A stretch of 64,000 nt of DNA from Blumeriella jaapii (taxonomy: Eukaryota; Ascomycota; Leotiomycetes; Helotiales; Drepanopezizaceae): contig VWND01000050.1 of assembly GCA_009599575.1 (NCBI GenBank), positions 1 through 64,000 of the forward strand. The letters run 5' to 3'. The notes beneath the pieces are model-generated. The model saw only the letters and a program-made list of their open reading frames with translations, searched no databases and was not told the DNA's origin. A program made the position numbers and the translations under genes. Positions within the stretch are counted from its first letter, which is position 1; each line of letters begins with the position of its first letter. Positions 58,038 through 64,000 of this stretch are shown here, piece by piece.

Positions 58038-59499
58038 CTACGCCTTCCAATTGCTAACAATTGAAACCACATCCTCGTCCGCCACTATGTGTCCCAACCC
58101 TACTCTCTGTGGCACATGCTTCGCGCTCGCCCCCCACACCAACGCATACTTGAACGTATCCTTGAGTGTGCGATGGACCCGATCACACACATCCTCAATC
58201 GAGCTCCTACTCCTCACAATCAGCGCCTCGGAGAAGTCCGGATCGACGCCCTGCCTCTTCGTGTAGATGCGGATCAGCTTCAGTTCGTCCCAGCAGCGGT
58301 CGACGACGTCGTTAATGCCGAGGTCTAGCTCGCAGCTCATGACGACGGTGTGGGGCTCGCGCGCGAGCTTGTCGAGGAAATCGAGCGAGACGGAGTCAAT
58401 CTTGTTGTAGACGTAGAGGCACTTGATGTACTTGCGGTGGTCCTTCATGATCACGTCGATGAAGTCGTCGACGGTGACGTTCTCATCGCGCACCAGTACC
58501 TCGCAGTTGAGGATCTTGTAGTCACGCAGGATGTTGTACACCATCTTCTGGTCGATGTTCTTGGGTGGTGACTGGAACGTGATCTTCATGCCTCCGGCCG
58601 TCTTGGGCTTGAGGTAGATGTTTCTGCACTCGTCAATATCTCGTTGAGACACCTTACCAACAGATTCCGTACTAGTATTCGGGGGACAGGGAGGCGGAGG
58701 GATAGAGAGGGGAAACAGGGAAAAAAGAGAATATAACCCACGGCGGTTCCCTATTCAACCTGATTCCCACAGCCTCCAGCTCGGCTTCAAGCAGTGCTCT
58801 CTGCTCCGCCTTCTTCGTTGCATCCAGAATCATCAGAATCATATCACTCGTCTTCGCCGCACTAATCACCTGCCGTCCTCTACCCTTGCCCTCCGCAGCC
58901 CCTTCAATGATACCCGGCAGATCCAGGATCTGGATCTCAGCGCCTCCATACTCAAGGACACCCGGGATGGCAGTGAGGGTAGTGAAGGAGTAGGCGGCGA
59001 CTTCGGACTTGGTCTTCGTGATCTTGGACAGGAAGGTTGATTTTCCGACGGAGGGAAAACCGACGAGCGCGATACGAGCATCGCCTGACTTCTGGACGTC
59101 GAAGCCGGCGCCGCCTGCTCCTCCTGAGCCGGGGCCGGGCTCGAGGAGCTGGGCTCTGTAGCGGGCGAGTTTTCTAAACTGGTGTGAGTGAGTGCTGGTG
59201 TTGTTTGGAATTGGCGAGCGCTGACTGCTACGTACCCTTTCAAAAGACCAAGATGATATTCTCCATAACTCAGTCGTCGGTCTCATGGGTTATAGTACGC
59301 AGAGACATACCGGTAGCCTTATTCTCTGTGTTTTGATTACTATTTGCTCCAAATCTCCCGGTCAGGTGAGAGAGGCATGGTGGGGTACTCACTCTGTGTC
59401 TTCCTCATCTCCTCCTCGATACTGGCGCATATCAGTGATTGAACCTGCCATTTTCCGCTCACACGCTTACTCCTTGATCTTCTCCGTGATGTTCACCAT
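58038..59499 (-). CDS. rbg1: developmentally regulated GTP-binding protein Rbg1/DRG1
   Basis: Six exons (59499-59471, 59421-59393, 59325-59311, 59260-59236, 59173-58742, 58623-58038) give 371 aa. Exons 1-4 are only 29, 29, 15 and 25 nt, yet together restore the canonical DRG start [28 protein letters not shown]1 is GFPSVGKST (71-79), G3 DLPGII (117-122), and NKID is G4. The TGS domain at the C-terminus ends [18 protein letters not shown]. Rbg1 binds translating ribosomes with Tma46 (DFRP1) and helps resolve stalls. High certainty. Confidence 0.95.
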
Positions 59500-60707
59500 C
59501 TTTGCGGTTTTTTGCACGCAGCAGCACACTTCTTATTGTCTCGAGCAACATGGGTCGCGAGAATTCGATAATATCGGCTCTTTGGAGTTGGGCGGTGAGT
59601 GACGGCAATTTACCGTTTCGGCGCGCTAAGCTGAGTTAGTATACACAAATCTATTTACTTTCTGACATGAAGAATTTAACCTATTCAAATAATATCGTTT
59701 GCAATATGATAATGGAATCCGATCGATTGTTAACGGAGATAAAACTACTCTGTAGCTCTGTAGAGCAACAATAAGCCTTATCGCAATTCGTCGTCACAAA
59801 GCCCACCATTAAAATCAGAACATCACCAATCGATTACTGTCAATATTCGTTAATTTTCACACTTATATCATTGGTATCACATCTGTTCGAACTCTTATAT
59901 CTCACATCCCGAAAGAAACGCAGTTAAAAACTTCCCAATTAGAAGTATCGTCTTGCTAATCTTAATCAACTCTGAACTGAGCAATCTGTCTCTCTCCATA
60001 CCACTCCACCGACCACTTACTTACAAACAATACCTGGTCAAGGAACCCCGGAAAGCCATCCTCCTTATCCTCGGAGTCCCTCATTGGGCTCAGGGAGAGG
60101 AGGGTTTTATTGCCGATAGAAAAACAGCAAAGGCGCCAATCAGCATCCCAAATATCGGCTCGTAGATCCACGCCAGCCAGCACGGGCGGGGTACCCACGA
60201 GCACTCCGTTGGAGAAGCAGCGTTCGCCGCCGTGGAGCCTCTGCGTTATGTCTTCTTGTTGTTGCGATTCCGGGGCATTCAGGGATCGAAGGCCGATTTT
60301 GGAAGCAATAGTGGAGAGTGAGAGTTGGCAGCGGAGCATATGTAGAAAGATAATAAATAGACTGCTCTGCTTTACTATGGATGGCTTCTCATAAAGAAGC
60401 TCGACAAGCGGCACGTGTGTACGTACAGCGAAGGTCTGTTAGGGTGGGCTTGTAGCATTAACATAGAATTATCAAAACAAAGCAGGTAATCGAAACAAAG
60501 CAGGTAAGCGACCTGTGTTGAATCGTCGAAGACAGCAATGCCTGAGCAATCAAGAGATTCTTGATACTTTGGTCATGAAGCAGTGACACCCGGTATTGTC
60601 GATACCCCATGGGCTTCTTCTTAAAGTGTACATTAGTTCATTATCCAGTATTCCACGAACGCCATAGATGTACCCCAGGCATTCAAGCGCCACCCAGTGA
60701 TATTTAC
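59500..60707. other. intergenic, AT-rich in the middle; no gene recognised
   Basis: Between the rbg1 start and the 3' end of pol1. The stretch 59630-59950 is AT-rich. A 125-codon minus-strand frame (60339-59962) has an ATG but no familiar features. Confidence 0.55.
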
Positions 60708-63700
60708 TCAAGCCGTGAATCCCAGTTTCCCAAACAAGCTATCCATAGCAACCCATTGCCTCCCACACTTGTCCAGGTATCTCTCCACCACTGCCTTCAG
60801 AGTCCCAAATCTTATTCTGTTATGCTCCACGAGTGCCACAATGCGCTCTATAGAAAAATCAGTCAAGATGCTTCAGAAGCGACGGGAATTGTTTACCTTT
60901 CTCAGTGCCCTTCGCCAGAGTCTTCGCTTTCTCGACATCAAACAAGCTAGAAAAGTACAGTAACTGATTGTACATCATCTTCTCCGTGTATTCGTAGTGC
61001 ATCTTGCCTAGACACCCATGGCCAAGACCTTTGGGGCCTAAGCATCTATGCCCGTACACACTCATCTGTCTCGTCCGGTTGCCACAAGCCTGATCGTCGC
61101 AGACCAACCACGCCTCGTAGTACCTGCTCGTCTGCTGTCGGATTTGATACTCGAGCTGGGCCAGGATAGAAATGTTTGTCAAAGTGTGTCCACAGCGGCA
61201 AGCGATGCCTGCTGCAGAACAAATTTCCAGACTTCCAATTAGACCTTCGAATCCAAATTTTGCTTTACAAGACCTGCATTGAAGGCTGAGTCGAGATGCA
61301 TCTTTGAAGCGAATCTCGTCGTCGATTTGACTCTCGAGTGGGGATATCTCAACTTCACCGCCAGCGTTCGCATTATTATTGTTGATGCTATACTTGCGGA
61401 CGTCGAGACCAAGACAATCAGCGAGTCGAACGGTATCGGTACCCGAGATGTTCGCGCACAAGCGTTCCACCGGTGGGAAGATCTGCTTGTAAAGATACCA
61501 CTCAACATCCGGAGCAAGACCCGAGTCGGCCTTTGAGACATCCTGAGGGCTGTAAGAGCGTTTCGCAGGCCCCTCAGAGCTGTTTTTGCTATCACCAGTG
61601 ACGATGTACGCAATGACATCGTCTTTGCGGACAGTCTTGCCTCTCGCTAACTCACGCAGAGCTACCTGGACTTGAGGCATGCTCTCTGCTTGAGGGTAAT
61701 CCTTCGGTGCTTTTCCCAGCTTCGTATAGATGGTGTACTTGTGGGTAGGCACAGTACCCTCTCGCATCTTGGTGGAAATTTCGCGGAGATATTCATGAAT
61801 CCGAGTGATCGCAACCTCAGAATCATCACCGGAGAGGATCTCGTCAAGCAATTTCGCTGAAACTTCTTTTGACAAGTTGCAATACTCTCGGCGCTTCATA
61901 TCAAGACCTTTGACCTCCATCTTATCGACATATTTGCCATCAACCTGAACCAAGTTGATTGCCGCGTACTTCTTCTTGGCCTGAAGCAGAATTCGGCGGA
62001 ATACGTTGTCAATGTCGATTTCGAGAAGACGGTACCGCTCGTTGACAGCTTTCTTGAACTCTTCTCCAACTTTCAGAGCGTCTTTGACATTGTCGACATT
62101 AGCGTTTATCATGACGGAATCTGTATCTCCATAAATGACCTGAAGAGATTTTGATTCTGCGAGGTCCTTGGTGCTGCGAAGAATTTCACGACCCTTGTAA
62201 GTGGTGAGTACTGCTAGCGGCCTAGCATAGAATCTCGACTTGGTGTATCCCAAACAACCGTACATAGAATTTGCCGTCAATTTGAGAGCCATTTGCTTGA
62301 TATCCCAGGTTGATAGTTGTTCCGCGGTAGCGGTTTTGTCTTTCATCAGTTTTTTTACTTCTCGTCGACGGCTGACAAGCGTAGCGATGAGCTTTGGTAA
62401 CACACCAAGATCTTGGTCTTCCGGCACCTCTGGTACTTCCTCTTCATCATTGGACTACGGCCAGAGTCAGTATGAAGCTTTCTATGACTTGTGAGATCGT
62501 GATCTTACGAGATTTTGGCGGTCAACCGTGGTAAAACAAATGTTAAACTCCTGGATGATGCTTGGGTACAAGGAATTGAAATCCATGACCAAGACGAACT
62601 TATCATAGAGGCCCTTCTCTGGCTCAAAAACAAGGCCTCCTTTGTATTTATCTTTCTTCTTGACATCTCCACTCTCTTCATCGGCGTTCTCCTCCTCAAT
62701 TTGTTGCTTGCCTTTAAACGCTGCTTTGTCGGGGCATATATACTTGTTGCGGTGGAATTCGTGAAGCAGAATGTACTCGTTACGTTCGGCACGAGTACCA
62801 GTCAAGGTTCTCGCCCACGAGTTTCCAGCGAGGTTGGTGAGCACCTTTGTCAAGGGAAGTAGTTGAACCTTTAGAGCCAAGGCCGCAATGAAGAATGTAT
62901 CGGCTTCACAGTGACTAACGTAGTCCATCAAGCCGTCTTTCGTAGCTGCCCAAGTCTTGAGCGCCTGTTCGTTGTCGATATCGCGTCGGATCTCTCCAGG
63001 AAGGTAGATACTACACATCTCAGTCAAAGTCCAGGATGTACATTTGGACATTGCCGATTTTCCGGCATCGTTGGCCAGATCACAAAGAAGTCTGCCTGAG
63101 ATAAGTGCTCTTTCGGCAAAGAAGTTGCCGCCCATCTTTCCCATCGAACTTGGCCACGCAGTGCGTCTCATTCTGCCGATTCGTGACCATTGGGGGGTCT
63201 TCTTCGCTTGTAGTCGACTTAACAAAATGCTGAAGTCTACACCTTCTAGTTGGTGACCGATAAGAACATCAGGGTCAACTACCTGGAGCTGGGCTAGGAA
63301 AAAGCTCAAAACTTCTTGCTCCTGCTTGACCAGCTTCACCATGCCCTTCGCTTTCTTCTTAACCTCTCCCTCAAACCCGATGGGAAAGCTGGTCAAAGCG
63401 GGGCGCATGACTGTGAAGGTACGACATGGGAGCTTATCCGGGGGCGTCGTATCTGTGAGCGAGATATTCTGGTAAATTCGTGCACTGATTGCAAGTATTT
63501 CCTGCTTGTTCTCCTTCACGTTCAGGATGGTCCTGAGAGCTACGCTCATGAGGGTCAGAGGAGGTGCTTCAAGATTGTCGTTCTCGCTTAGGGCTATGAT
63601 TAGATTTGGCTTCGAAACTTGAACCTCCAGTTTGCAATAAGAAGCATTATTCAGGACACCAAATTCTGCGTCTTGGATTTTCAGCCAGCATGGTCCCATG

Positions 63701-64000
63701 ATGTTCTTCCACAGCACGAACTGCTCAAACAGTGGTGTATTGGACCCGAAAACGTGTGAGAAAGTAGCCCCGGTGTGGTGTTCGGGTTGTAATTGAGGTT
63801 CTGGATCGAGTCAACCAAACATTGTACTTAGCAAAGCAGAGACAGTACTTACTTGAATAGGGGTAGAGAAGCTTAAGGTATTCTCCTTCCCGAGGTATGT
63901 CAGGAAGCTCGAAGGCGTATTTGCGTGTGCAAGGCTTAATCTTGTGCATGCCTACCCTCATTCTGCCCATCATTTCATCCACCTCCTCGTAAACATCTTT
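60708..64000 (-). CDS. pol1: DNA polymerase alpha catalytic subunit Pol1, 5' part outside the window
   Basis: Exons 64000-63853, 63800-62509, 62454-60897 and 60847-60708 give the last 1045 residues. The coding frame is open at the window edge, so the N-terminus is missing. Family B landmarks: TFSHVFGSNTPLFEQFVLW, an exonuclease-like region lacking the DIE motif as in other Pol alpha enzymes (VDPDVLIGHQLEGVDF), region II MDFNSLYPSIIQEFNICF, region III KLTANSMYGCLGY, region I YGDTDSVM. The C-terminal domain has two cysteine clusters (CRSCKAKF.. and CDDQACGNRT..) that bind zinc and the B subunit. Pol1 with primase starts DNA synthesis at origins and on the lagging strand. It ends LFGKLGFTA-stop. 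Confidence 0.97.

Noticed and set aside
59962..60339. 125-codon minus-strand frame between rbg1 and pol1
   Set aside because: It has an ATG but no recognisable motif, no supporting splice pattern and lies in a gene-poor spacer; expression data would be needed.

Overview
The window is nuclear DNA of a filamentous ascomycete (Pezizomycotina; a dothideomycete-like genome would fit, but I cannot fix the class). The evidence is the gene set (POL1, SAC3, CBF5, LSG1, SKP1, SPO12 and others), many short GT-AG introns of about 45-200 nt with fungal branch points, and gene-to-gene spacing interrupted by microsatellite-rich intergenic stretches. I annotate 21 protein genes. I see no rRNA, tRNA, transposon or CRISPR array.

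Layout. 0-9 kb: a small secreted Tyr/Gly-rich protein with two Lys-Arg (Kex2-type) sites and an internally duplicated exon-intron block, then a glutathione S-transferase and the GPI mannosyltransferase Smp3 (both minus). 9-21 kb: SKP1, ribosomal protein eL39 divergent from the Arf-like GTPase ARL1, a GT90 (CAP10-like) glycosyltransferase, ribosomal protein uS8. 21-31 kb: eS12, a Par14-type parvulin, the pseudouridine synthase Pus7, an SRA-YDG domain protein. 33-37.3 kb: two convergent paralogues encoding cysteine-rich single-pass surface proteins with serine/proline-rich cytoplasmic tails. 39-52.8 kb: N-terminal amidase Nta1, Cbf5 (dyskerin), Sac3 (TREX-2), Ltv1 divergent from Lsg1. 54-64 kb: a peroxisomal acyl-CoA dehydrogenase, Spo12, Rbg1/DRG1, and the C-terminal part of DNA polymerase alpha, cut by the window end.

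Functional themes. Nine genes serve ribosomes or RNA modification (eL39, uS8, eS12, Par14, Pus7, Cbf5, Ltv1, Lsg1, Rbg1). Several are arranged head to head or have CACGTG boxes within about 160 bp of the start, which suggests shared control of ribosome production. Smp3, the GT90 enzyme, the secreted repeat protein and the two membrane proteins belong to the cell surface.

Sequence quality. Four otherwise intact conserved genes (smp3, the GT90 gene, cbf5, lsg1) each need a single-base correction to read through. Three of the four are an extra base in a homopolymer, so I treat them as probable assembly errors rather than pseudogenes. The most unusual biology is the secreted duplicated Kex2-site protein at 1.6-2.5 kb and the paired cysteine-rich receptors at 33-37 kb. 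Gene models come from reading splice sites and conserved motifs by eye; exon borders without strong homology are inference.
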